64,000 nucleotides of DNA from positions 1-64,000 of the forward strand of contig NZ_RDSK01000002.1 in assembly GCF_003722075.1 (NCBI RefSeq), in the 5' to 3' direction. The notes under the pieces were generated by a model. That model had not been told where the DNA came from. It was given only the letters and a program-made list of their open reading frames with translations, and did not search any database. The stretch is from Methanohalophilus sp. RSK (GTDB lineage Archaea; Halobacteriota; Methanosarcinia; Methanosarcinales; Methanosarcinaceae). Both the position numbers and the translations under genes were made by a program. The number at the start of each line of letters is the position of its first letter. Within the stretch, counting starts at the first letter, position 1. Shown piece after piece: positions 7,657 to 16,597 of this stretch.

Positions 7657-9614
7657 ATGAAAGGACCTTCGGGCAGCAGTTTGTTGCAACGTATCGATAC
7701 CAAATTCATGCTTTCAGCTGGAATCACTGTTGGTATTTTGCTTATATTGATGTTCGCCTACATATCAGTTAGTAGTGAAAATTATGCCTATTCTGAAATG
7801 GAAGGGAAAGCAGAAATTACTTTTGAACAAATAGTTTCAACTCGCCATTGGAATAGTGATTATGGGGGGGGTCTTTGTCGAGAAACAAGAAGGTGTGCAG
7901 TCCAACCCTTATCTCAAAACCGTCGGTATAAATCCAGATATCTTAACCGTAGATGGGGTAACCTATACAATGAAAAATCCTGCCCTTATGACTCGTGAAA
8001 TATCTTATTATGCAAACGATAGTAATTTTTTCAAATTTAAAATTACAAGTCTTGATCCTGTGAATCCTTCTAATGCTCCTACAGAAAAAGAACGTGAGTT
8101 TTTGAAACAATTTGAAAATGGTTCAACAAATGAACATACAATATTAGTTGCTAACAATTCGAGGTATTATCATTATATGGCCCCCCCTTTATGTCAAAGA
8201 AACTTGCATTAAGTGTCACAGTGGTTATAGAGTAGGCGATGTAAGGGGTGGAATAAGTGTTATTTTGCCAATGGATAAACAGTATGCAGCTCTTCAGAAT
8301 GAGAAACAGGAATTGTTATTATTTGCAATCTTCATGATTGGTTCTGTGGAAATTCTGCTTTTTGGAATTACAAGGAAATTTGTCTCGAATCCTGTCAAGA
8401 AATTGAATATAGGTGCTAATGAAATCGCCAATGGTAACCTATCTCATCGAGTAAATATTGAATCATATGACGAGATAGGAGAACTTTCAAATTCATTCAA
8501 TAGTATGGCATCTGATCTAAATGTCTCCTTAAAGAAAATGGAAGAATCTAATGAATGGTTCAGTAAAATATTTGTGAATTCTTACGATGCAATTAATATT
8601 TCACATAATGGTATCACAAAATATGTAAATCCTGCTTATGTATCCTTGTTCAAATATGGTGAATCTGATTTAATAGGAAAGCCATTTGATATAGTGTTGG
8701 ACCATAATTCAGCAGCAAATATTAAAAGATATTTGAGTTCTATTTCTGAAAAAAACAACATTCATAAGCGTATTGAAGTTATAGGTTACACGAAAAATTC
8801 TAACAAGGTATTTCTTGAAGTATCACTTTCGTCCATGGAAATAAAGAGTGAAACCTATTTAATTGCCATTCTTAATGATATCACAGAAAGAAAAAGGGCA
8901 GAAGAAACTCATTTGAAAAACATTGAACTCAAAAAATCAAATGAGCTCAAGGATATGTTTACAGATATCATGCGCCATGATCTGCTAAATCCTGCTAATA
9001 CTATCCAGGGATATTCACAGCTTTTGCTTGATAAGGAAGAAGATGAACAAAAAAAGCGTTTCCTTAAGAATATCACTAATAGTACAAAAGGGCTCATTGA
9101 GATGGTTGAAAGCGCATCCATGGTGGCAAAACTTGAAAATGTTGAGGATTTAGACGTTGAACATCTCGACCTTGGACTTATCATAAATGAAATTGTAAAT
9201 AGCTTTGAATTGCAATTAGAGCAAAAACAGATGGATATAAATCTGGAAATGTCAGGATATTATCCTGTACTGGCAAATAATATGATAGGTGAGGTTTTTA
9301 GGAATTTGATATCCAATTCTATCAAGTATAGTCCTGATGGAAGTACCATCATCATTAAAATCGTTGATGAAAATAGTTATTGGAAAATTGAAGTAGTTGA
9401 TGAGGGAGAAGGTATTTCTGATGAAGATAAACCTTATGTATTTGACAGATTCACTCGTGTAAATAAAGGCAATATAAAAGGTACTGGACTTGGACTTTTT
9501 ATAGTTAAGAAGATTGTTGATCTTCATGATGGAAATGTTGGTGTGACCGACAATCCTTATGGTAAAGGAAGTCTTTTTTTCATTAGATTGAAAAAAATTG
9601 ATACAACCATTTAA
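7657..9614 (+). pseudogene. CxxCH (DUF3365/Tll0287-like) sensor histidine kinase, two frameshifts
   Basis: Read through two one-base frame changes, this is one sensor kinase: N-terminal transmembrane helix, extracytoplasmic DUF3365-type domain with a heme c motif ETCIKCHSGYR, second helix, HAMP (about 8390-8530), PAS (8550-8890), HisKA with MRHDLLNP, and HATPase with N box, DEGEGISDED and GTGLGLF. The first shift is in a run of eight G (7864-7871) and the second in a run of seven C (8181-8187). In each, removing one base restores the reading. Either the gene is inactivated or phase-variable, or both are sequencing errors. ATG 7657 is chosen because a TATA-like TTATATATTA lies about 25 bases upstream. 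The HisKA/HATPase part is intact from 8148 on. Confidence 0.8.
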
Positions 9615-10235
9615 GTCAGATTGTCACTGCATTTGAGACATTCTTCATCAATGGTTATTGGACCTGGTTTTACGATTATAAAATGCTTTTTCTGGAGATA
9701 TAGCCATAAATTTCTGAGCAGGAATGATATTATTGTAAAGAAATATCTGAAAGTTGCATCTTTTGTTGATGTCCTTGGTTTAACAATATTTCTCATCCTG
9801 TAAGATGATTCGTAAGCATTCCGTCTTCTGTAGACGTTACTAACCTTCCTTGGAGGCTATTTAACTCCATAAAAAACAAGACCAAGATTTTCACATCCGT
9901 ATTTGCCTTTTTTACCTTTCGGATTTGACAGAACTGTGAAGAAGAATGCTTTGATTTGTTTGGATAAGTTCTTCAAAACTTAGTTTCCTGAGATGATATC
10001 TCTAAGATGTCTCACATGGAATCTCTTGATAGTGTTTTGATGCATATGAACTGAACTCTTATCCACTGCCTACACATGGCAATGTAAAATAGATCTTTAG
10101 AGCTAAGTGAACCGTTTTATCCTGATGTTGATATTCTCTAGAAGTGGTTTAAGAGCAGCATCAATACACTGTTTTGGTCTTAATTCGAGCTTACTACTGG
10201 TCCTTGAATTGGATGGTAGAAATGACATATAGCGG
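9611..10235 (-). pseudogene. Decayed DDE transposase (IS4/ISH3-like)
   Basis: On the reverse strand a single frame, broken by several stops, reads as a transposase. It has a start region with LELRPKQCIDAAL, a middle KAFFFTVLSNPKGKKGKYG, and a C-terminal signature YRRRNAYESSYRMRN followed by PRTSTK and LLRNLWLYLQ. That Y-R-R-R-x3-E-S-S-Y-R block is typical of IS4-superfamily DDE transposases of archaea. Stops in the frame are TAG at the W-like position after FYGVK, TAA after ISGN, TAG after HCHV, and a TAG/TAA pair after KRFT. Terminal repeats are not evident. The end touches the sensor-kinase stop, so the insertion decayed in the gap. Exact family is uncertain. Confidence 0.75.
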
Positions 10236-10618
10236 CGTTCTCGCCGCATATAAATCTATCGGGGTGTGTTGTTAAGTTCAGATGTTCAAAATTAGCTAAG
10301 TACTGAATGTGCCAGATCGAAAAATTTGGTTATTCTCAGGAAAACAAAGAAATATTTTGTTCAAATTGCGTAATATGGAATACGATTGGTAAATGTGCAT
10401 TTTTGCAGGAATGCGAATCCAAATAGCAAAAAGCAAGACAAATAGGTGGCAATATTGATTATAGGCAAATAAGAATGTGGACTGCCAAACCCATTTGATT
10501 AAATTATAATGTCTTTTTTTATTGTCCTGTGATGGTTTATATCCGGACAATAACTTTAAATTTTAGTAAAGCATCGTATTATATTAATTGATTTAATGGA
10601 CCGTGGTGGTAGGTTCAA
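10236..10618. other. Intergenic region upstream of the TPR gene
   Basis: AT-rich with no convincing gene. A hairpin GCGGCGTTCTCGCCGC lies at about 10233-10248, at the 5' end of the transposase remnant. An 84-codon reverse frame at 10296-10550 has no start signals and an unnatural composition. The promoter of the TPR gene presumably lies at about 10545-10590 (TTTAAATTTTAG, ATTATATTAATTG). Confidence 0.4.
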
Positions 10619-13600
10619 ATGATAATGGGGTGCAAAAACATTTTATTAAGATTATTTTTAGTCTTACTTTTGACAATTACTCTATGTCATCCAGCTGTTG
10701 CTGTTGATAATTTGAATGATGATATATCCCTTTATTCGGATGAAGTAAATATTTCTCAGACAAATGATTCTCAGTATTCTTATAATAACACATATGAGAA
10801 CATTTCATCTTTTTACTTAGCAGGAAACTATGATCAATCCCTGGAAGTTTCCAACAGGGTCCTGGATTCCAATCCCAATTCTACTTATGCCCTATACATG
10901 GCTGGCCTGAGTCTCGAAAAGCTGGCTCGTGAGAATGAGGCCACACAGTATTATGAAAAAGCTCTTTTAAACCTGAAGGATGCTGATCAAAATATAACTG
11001 AAATGGTCGATAATCCGGATCTGGAATCATTGCCTATACTATTCCTTAAAGGAAAAATAAGCTATTTAGAGGGTAATTATAATGATTCGCTCACATATCA
11101 GGATGCCGCCTTAAGTGCTTATGGATATCATTCTGAAGACCTCTATAACAAAGGTCTGTATCACAAAAATGAAGGCAATTACGGAGATGCAATCGAGCAT
11201 TTCCGGGCTGCTTTGCGTATCAATCCCTCCAAAACAGATTCCTGGGCACAGCTGGGGGAATGCTATGAAGCTATGGGAGAGTACCAGAAAGCACAGGATA
11301 ATTATGATAAAGCCCTCCAAAGGGAGCCAAATAATTCTGAATTATTATTGAAGTATGGCCTTGTTGCAGAAAAAATGGATGATTACAGTCTGGCCGTTGA
11401 ATATTATGACAGAGTGCTTGAAATACAACCCTACAATGTGGATTCATGGAGATACAAAGCCCGCAGTCTTGAAGCGCTGGGTCAGAATAATTATGCACTA
11501 ACCTGTTACAACCAGGCACTGAAATACGATCCGGAAAATAAGACACTATGGAACCTTAAGGGGCAATTACTGGATAAAATGGGTAGGTATGAGGAGTCTA
11601 TTGAATGTTATGATCAGGCCCTGAAATTAAATCCGGAGCATGCACGTGGCATCGGACGTGTTTCAGAGGCACCCTCAATTATGATTGAAACCGATTCCCA
11701 TGAGTTTTTTTATGAAACACCACAGTTTGATTCCGAGTCTGCCCAAACTCTGTTCAATAAAGGTGAAGCATTCTATAGGCTGGAAAAATATGAGGATGCA
11801 CTTGAATGCTACAGTGAAGTACTTGAAACAGAACCTTATGCCGTCGTATGGTATCGAAAGGCTACTATTCTTAAAAACAATGGTGAGTTTTCCGAAGCTA
11901 TCGATAACTACGAAGAAGCCCTTGATCTTGAACCGGACGCCCCTGCTGTATGGTATGAACAGGCGGTATTGCTAGACAGGATAGGCGAGTATGGAAAGGC
12001 GGTAAAGAGCTATGATGAGGTCACAGAAAGGGATGAGAACTATACCCTTGCCTGGTATGAAATGGCTGTTGACCTGAAAATACTGGGTAAATATGAGCAA
12101 TCTTTAAAGGCTTATGATAAAGTCTGTGAACTTGAGCCATCCTCAGCACAGGTGTGGTATGAAAGAGGGGCCGTTCTGGATGAACTTGGAAGATATGATG
12201 AAGCTATCACTTCTTATGAAAAAGTCCTTGAACTGAATCCTGGTCATTCAGCAGCTAGTTATCAACTAAGGACTGATCAGAGTAAGCTATCGGAATCCAA
12301 GCAAAAAGAATTAGAGCAGAAGAATAATTTTCATTACACAAGTAATTCCCCATTCCTTGATTTCCTTAAGAGTCATGGATTTGATCTAACTATCATGGCA
12401 AACGGGAAAGATGTGTCCGTCGCTTCTCCTACATCTATTGAAGATGGTGAGCTGCCAGCTCCTGAATACCTATGGTATTCACGCGCCATGACGATGTCAG
12501 CAGTAAATAATACCAATAAATCCCTCTCTTCATTTGAAATGGCTACAATGATAGCACCTGATTATGCAGCTGCCTGGGAAGGTAAAGGGGATCTATTCAA
12601 AAAATACAATCAATGGGCCGATTCTTCAGATGCGTTTAAACAGGCTCTTTCAGTTAATTCTGATTCTGCAAAATTGTGGCACAAATACGCAATAGTATCA
12701 CAAAAGGCAGGTAACCTCCAGACTGCTCTGTATGCTTATGGAAGAGTGGTAGAGAATGATCCGGATAATGGGGATGCCTTGTATAACAGGGGAGTTATAT
12801 ACGACAAAATTGGAAGTTTCAGGAATGCAGCCAATGCTTACCAGAAATATCTCAGTTTGGAGCCAAAAGATATGGACACATGGTATATGCTGGCCCAATC
12901 CGCACACAAAGCAAGGATGTATGATGTATCCCTGAATGCTATCGATACTGTCATTCATAATCAGCCTTCAAATCAGGATGCTCTGTATCTCAAATCTGAC
13001 AACCTTGAAAAGATGGGTCGCTTCAGCGATGCAATAGTTGTTTATGATGAAATTCTGGAATCCGATCCTCAAAACCAGGATGCACTGTTCAATAAAGGGC
13101 TGGCCTTTGAAAATATCGGACAGTACCAGAAAGCAATCGAATGCTTTGAACAGTTACTTGCCATTAATCCACGGCATGTCACTGCAATGGAGCATAAAGG
13201 GTTTGATCTATACCTTCTTGGAGAGTACAATAAAGCCGATGTTGTATATGACCAGATCCTAAAGATAGAACCCAACAACGTTGACGCTCTCTATCACAAG
13301 GCTACTGTCAAGTACCTGTTGAGTAGCTATGCAGGTTCAATAATGTATTATGACCGTCTACTTGAGTTGAAACCCAATTGCATTTCTGCATGGTACAACA
13401 AAGGATTTGCCAATAATATGATGGGCAATGTTGATGAGGCAATAGAATGCTATGATCGGGCCCTTTCGATTGATCCGAACAACCCTTCTGTGCTTTACAA
13501 TAAACGGTTTGCCCTTTATAGGATAGGTAAATCTTCAGAGGCAGAGACAACCAAACTGAAACTTGATTCCATAGATCCGGGTTTTGAAGAGACTCTGGAC

Positions 13601-13684
13601 AACCGGGGAACGAAATTCTTCCTGCCAAAGGAATACGATCCCAACCTGGAATATGAGCTGCCTTCACGGTGGTATAAAAAATAA
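10619..13684 (+). CDS. Large secreted TPR-repeat protein
   Basis: A 1021-residue protein. Residues 1-30 form a signal peptide or anchor (charged start, then a Leu-rich core, ending PAVAVDN). The rest consists of roughly twenty to twenty-five tetratricopeptide repeats of 34 residues with the pattern W/LY-x2-G-x3-G-x2-Y-x2-A-x2-Y/F-x3-L-x-P, interrupted by two linkers (about residues 345-370 and 555-600). TPR arrays mediate protein-protein binding, so an extracytoplasmic scaffold is the likely role. ATG 10619 and ATG 10625 are both possible. The gene is followed at once by a hairpin terminator. It is single-gene in context; the partner proteins are unknown. Confidence 0.85.
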   Translation: MIMGCKNILLRLFLVLLLTITLCHPAVAVDNLNDDISLYSDEVNISQTNDSQYSYNNTYENISSFYLAGNYDQSLEVSNRVLDSNPNSTYALYMAGLSLEKLARENEATQYYEKALLNLKDADQNITEMVDNPDLESLPILFLKGKISYLEGNYNDSLTYQDAALSAYGYHSEDLYNKGLYHKNEGNYGDAIEHFRAALRINPSKTDSWAQLGECYEAMGEYQKAQDNYDKALQREPNNSELLLKYGLVAEKMDDYSLAVEYYDRVLEIQPYNVDSWRYKARSLEALGQNNYALTCYNQALKYDPENKTLWNLKGQLLDKMGRYEESIECYDQALKLNPEHARGIGRVSEAPSIMIETDSHEFFYETPQFDSESAQTLFNKGEAFYRLEKYEDALECYSEVLETEPYAVVWYRKATILKNNGEFSEAIDNYEEALDLEPDAPAVWYEQAVLLDRIGEYGKAVKSYDEVTERDENYTLAWYEMAVDLKILGKYEQSLKAYDKVCELEPSSAQVWYERGAVLDELGRYDEAITSYEKVLELNPGHSAASYQLRTDQSKLSESKQKELEQKNNFHYTSNSPFLDFLKSHGFDLTIMANGKDVSVASPTSIEDGELPAPEYLWYSRAMTMSAVNNTNKSLSSFEMATMIAPDYAAAWEGKGDLFKKYNQWADSSDAFKQALSVNSDSAKLWHKYAIVSQKAGNLQTALYAYGRVVENDPDNGDALYNRGVIYDKIGSFRNAANAYQKYLSLEPKDMDTWYMLAQSAHKARMYDVSLNAIDTVIHNQPSNQDALYLKSDNLEKMGRFSDAIVVYDEILESDPQNQDALFNKGLAFENIGQYQKAIECFEQLLAINPRHVTAMEHKGFDLYLLGEYNKADVVYDQILKIEPNNVDALYHKATVKYLLSSYAGSIMYYDRLLELKPNCISAWYNKGFANNMMGNVDEAIECYDRALSIDPNNPSVLYNKRFALYRIGKSSEAETTKLKLDSIDPGFEETLDNRGTKFFLPKEYDPNLEYELPSRWYKK

Positions 13685-13716
13685 TCGGGTTTCATACCCG
13701 ATTATATTTGTTTTTT
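13683..13716 (+). terminator. Hairpin with T-run after the TPR gene
   Basis: AATCGGGT / ACCCGATT form an 8-bp stem (13683-13690 with 13696-13703), followed by ATATTTG and TTTTTT. It sits between the convergent TPR and lysA genes and starts in the TPR stop codon. Confidence 0.6.
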
Positions 13717-13725
13717 CAGGCCATT

Positions 13726-14988
13726 TCATTTAAAATTCTCAAGACCTTTAAAATCCAGTGTGGCAAAATAGTCTTCCATGGTTTCTGCTCTTCTGATTTG
13801 TACAGAGCTGCCATCTTCCCTGAGCAAAATTTCAGCAGAGCGTAATTTGCCATTATAATTGAATCCCATTGCATGGCCGTGCGCTCCGGCATCATGCATT
13901 GCCAGGATGTCACCAATTTCGATTTCAGGCAGTTTCCTGTCTATGGCGAATTTGTCATTGTTTTCGCAGAGAGAACCTGTTACATCATATGTATGGTCAT
14001 GAGGTTGGTTTTCCTTGCCAAGTACAGTTATATGGTGGTAAGCGCCGTAAACGCCCGGCCTCATAAGGTTTGCCATTGTGGCATCCATTCCTACAAAATC
14101 CTTGTAGGTATGCTTGAGATGGCGTACTTTACTGATAAGGTATCCATAGGGTCCAGTGATTACTCTCCCGCATTCAAGGTAGATCCTGAGGGGGCCAAGG
14201 CCGTTTGCGGAAATTATTTTATCATATTCTTCCTTAACACCCTTTGCTATAACATCATAGGGGACTGGTTCCTGGTCGGGCTCGTAGGGTATTCCTATAC
14301 CGCCTCCCAGATTCGCGAATTCGAATTTTATACCGAGTTCCTTTGAAATATCGGCGATAACTTCAAAGAGGATCCTGGCAGTTTCTATGAAATAGGTAGG
14401 ATCCAGTTCATTGGACGCTACCATTGTGTGGATACCGAATCTCTTGACCCCTTTATCTGCAAGTTTTTTGTATCCTTCAAAGAGCTGTTCCCGGGTAAAA
14501 CCGTATTTTGCATCTTCTGGATTGCCTATGAACTTGTTACCTTTTTTTAGTGCACCGGGATTATAGCGGAAACAGATCATTTCAGGCAGGCCTGCATGCT
14601 TTTCAAGGTAATCGATATGGCTTATGTCGTCAAGATTGATTATAGCGCCCAGTTCTTTTGCCTTGACGAACTCTTCTGCTGGTGTATCGTTGGAGCTGAA
14701 CATAATATTTTCGCCAACAATACCCGCTTTTTCAGCAAGTACAAGTTCGGGGAGGGAACTGCAATCGGCACCGAATCCCTGATTTTTCAGGATTTTGAGT
14801 ATATAAGGATTGGGGAGGGCTTTTACAGCGTAGTATTCCTGAAAACCTTCCAGAATCCCGAAGGCTTCTTTAAGTTTTTCCACATTTTCCAGTATGCCTT
14901 TCTCATCATAGAGATGGAATGGAGTGGGATATTTTTCCGCGATCTCCTGTACTTTTTCTTTAGTAAAAGGTACTTCTTTTGATACCAT
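13726..14988 (-). CDS. lysA: Diaminopimelate decarboxylase
   Basis: A 420-residue fold-type III PLP decarboxylase that makes lysine from meso-diaminopimelate, the last step of cytosolic lysine synthesis. The PLP lysine is in YYAVKALPNP (near residue 50). The PLP-phosphate Gly loop is LGGGIGIPY, the active Cys-Glu region is TGSLCENND, and the dimer-interface Tyr/His region is DAGAHGHAMGFNYNG. The longer frame to 15027 is rejected because a GAGGAGAT ribosome site directly precedes ATG 14988. Ornithine/arginine decarboxylase paralogues are the alternative, but the pattern matches archaeal LysA. It converges with the TPR gene. Confidence 0.87.
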   Translation of the reverse strand: MVSKEVPFTKEKVQEIAEKYPTPFHLYDEKGILENVEKLKEAFGILEGFQEYYAVKALPNPYILKILKNQGFGADCSSLPELVLAEKAGIVGENIMFSSNDTPAEEFVKAKELGAIINLDDISHIDYLEKHAGLPEMICFRYNPGALKKGNKFIGNPEDAKYGFTREQLFEGYKKLADKGVKRFGIHTMVASNELDPTYFIETARILFEVIADISKELGIKFEFANLGGGIGIPYEPDQEPVPYDVIAKGVKEEYDKIISANGLGPLRIYLECGRVITGPYGYLISKVRHLKHTYKDFVGMDATMANLMRPGVYGAYHHITVLGKENQPHDHTYDVTGSLCENNDKFAIDRKLPEIEIGDILAMHDAGAHGHAMGFNYNGKLRSAEILLREDGSSVQIRRAETMEDYFATLDFKGLENFK

Positions 14989-15027
14989 TTTTATCTCCTC
15001 AATAATTGTAAAATAAAGACGATACAC

Positions 15028-15334
15028 TCAGGGTGCATCTTTATTAAAATGATTATTGCTATTGCTGTGATAAGGGTTTCTTATATAGTTTATCCTTATG
15101 TGAATGAGAAATAAAAAAGCATTATGTGGGGTGATTTATGCCCTCCACTTAAAAAGTATTCTGGAATTGATTATTTTGAGCCTTCAGAAAATCCGCTTGT
15201 TTCTTCTACGAATTGTTCCACTCTCTTTTTTATTGCATCTCTCAAATTCCTCATTTGTTCCAGCTTTTCTTCATGTGTGCCTGTGATTCTTCAATAACAA
15301 ATGTATTTTAATTATCAATCCAACAGGCCCTACT
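15028..15334. other. Intergenic region between lysA and the Fe-S flavoprotein
   Basis: Promoter region of lysA (reverse-strand AT-rich stretch at 15060-15095). On the reverse strand 15171-15290 a short frame reads like the end of a helical protein (HEEKLEQMRNLRDAIKKRV...), ending at TAA 15171 but lacking a proper start. It is either a chance frame or a remnant. The forward 60-codon frame at 15104 is its shadow. Confidence 0.35.
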
Positions 15335-15928
15335 TCACTTTAATTTCCCTGCAAGTTCCTCGCCCATTTCGAAAGCCTTTTTAAGCGCTGCTTCATCCTT
15401 TTTGACAACTCCCCTGTCAAATTGGTTAAGCACAGGCATCGCCTTATCCACTGTGTATCCCAGGGCTTCCAGCGGATAACTCATGGCTTCCAGACTAAAT
15501 CCGATATCTTCAATGATTGGTTGTTCTCCAATGGTGAAAACGCAGGCACGTCTCCCCTGCTCTGCCAGCCGACTGGAATACTCACGTGGTCTGTCATCTG
15601 TGAAATTGTAGTAGGGGTAGAGGCGGTCTATGAAGGTTTTCATAAGGGAGGTAACGTTGTAATTGTATGTAGGGGAGCCAAGAACCATACCCTTTGCTTC
15701 TTCGATCTTTGGATACAGTAAATTCATCCCGTCATGGAAGCGGGTACAGGTCTTATCCTGCCGGCATCTTTCACATCCCACGCAGGATTCGATACTGTAG
15801 TCTCGCAGATGTACTATCTCGACTGTAGCACCGTTTCTCTTTGCGCCTTCCATAACTTCATCCAGCAACACGTCGGTATTGCCTCCCTTTCTTGGACTTG
15901 CACAGATTCCCAGAATATCGATTGTAAT
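15335..15928 (-). CDS. Iron-sulfur flavoprotein (Isf-like), apparent ATT start
   Basis: A flavodoxin-fold NADPH-dependent FMN reductase-like protein of about 197 residues. The FMN phosphate loop is GICASPRKGGNTD. The Cys motif CVGCERCRQDKTC (C-x2-C-x2-C-x5-C) matches the compact [4Fe-4S] ligand set of methanogen iron-sulfur flavoprotein Isf, an electron carrier and oxygen/peroxide-detoxifying enzyme. No ATG, GTG or TTG precedes the FMN loop. The frame continues up to ATT 15928, which stands 8 bases after a strong GAGGAGG, so ATT is the likely start. The nearest GTG (15886) would delete the FMN loop. It is the last gene of the tusA-dsrE-iscS-iscU operon, starting 23 bp after iscU. Confidence 0.8.
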   Translation of the reverse strand: MTIDILGICASPRKGGNTDVLLDEVMEGAKRNGATVEIVHLRDYSIESCVGCERCRQDKTCTRFHDGMNLLYPKIEEAKGMVLGSPTYNYNVTSLMKTFIDRLYPYYNFTDDRPREYSSRLAEQGRRACVFTIGEQPIIEDIGFSLEAMSYPLEALGYTVDKAMPVLNQFDRGVVKKDEAALKKAFEMGEELAGKLK

Positions 15929-15951
15929 CCTATATTCCTCCTCTTCTGTAA

Positions 15952-16596
15952 TTATTCTGTGAAAACTACATTCACTTCTTCGATATCCCAGAGTGACTCT
16001 ACTTTCTCCAGAATATCCTCTTTAATAGCCGATGCGAACTGGTGATCTGAAGGGAGGTCTATAAGTATTCTCACCGAACCCTCATTGATCTCTATCTTTG
16101 TCACAAGTTCCGTCCTGATGATGTCCAGCCCTGCCATGGGATTCATGACATGTTTCAGCCGCCTTCTGACAACTTCTTCAGTAGTAGTTTCTTTCTCACT
16201 CACAAGACCGTGCTTTTCTTCATAATCCCGTATTGCCGCCCTTAAACCTTCCACAGCCAGTACTGAACAGTGTGCTTTTACGGTGGGCAGCCCTCCTAAT
16301 TCTTCGGTGGCCTGCTTCCATGAGATATTTTTGGCTTCATCCAGGGTCTTTCCCTTGGTCATTTCCGTAATTATGGAAGCTGTAGCGATATTGGATGCAC
16401 ATCCATAGGATTCAAATTTTATATCCTCTATCACCAGGGTTTCGGGATTGACATTCAGGTATACTGCCACCATGTCACCACATGCCGGACTTCCTTCCAG
16501 CCCCTTGCCGTCCGGGTTTTCTATTTTACCCACATTCCGCGGGTTTTTAAAGTGATCAAGAACTTTTTCGCTGTAAGGGAATTTCACATTAAACAC
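15952..16596 (-). CDS. iscU: IscU scaffold fused to a MIP18/DUF59 domain
   Basis: Residues 1-135 are a canonical IscU/NifU-N Fe-S scaffold with the three cluster Cys: Cys39 in SPACGD with Asp41, Cys66 in YGCASN, and Cys110 in AHCSVLA. Residues 140-214 form a MIP18/DUF59-like domain (NPMAGLDIIRTELV, then IDLPSDHQFASAI). DUF59 proteins act in cluster delivery or repair, so the fusion couples building and transfer. The LPPVK chaperone motif is replaced by LPTVK. Transcription is from the tusA operon; the gene begins 1 bp after the iscS-like stop (16598). Family assignment is strong; the exact function of the fusion is inference. Confidence 0.88.
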   Translation of the reverse strand: MFNVKFPYSEKVLDHFKNPRNVGKIENPDGKGLEGSPACGDMVAVYLNVNPETLVIEDIKFESYGCASNIATASIITEMTKGKTLDEAKNISWKQATEELGGLPTVKAHCSVLAVEGLRAAIRDYEEKHGLVSEKETTTEEVVRRRLKHVMNPMAGLDIIRTELVTKIEINEGSVRILIDLPSDHQFASAIKEDILEKVESLWDIEEVNVVFTE

Positions 16597-16597
16597 C

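Noticed and set aside
9621-9803. 60-codon forward frame
   Set aside because: Shadow of the reverse transposase relic.
10296-10550. 84-codon reverse frame
   Set aside because: Unusual composition and no start signals.
12000-12200. Repeat-like pattern that might suggest a CRISPR or DNA repeat
   Set aside because: It is the degenerate 34-residue TPR pattern in protein, not DNA repeats. No CRISPR array is seen in the window.
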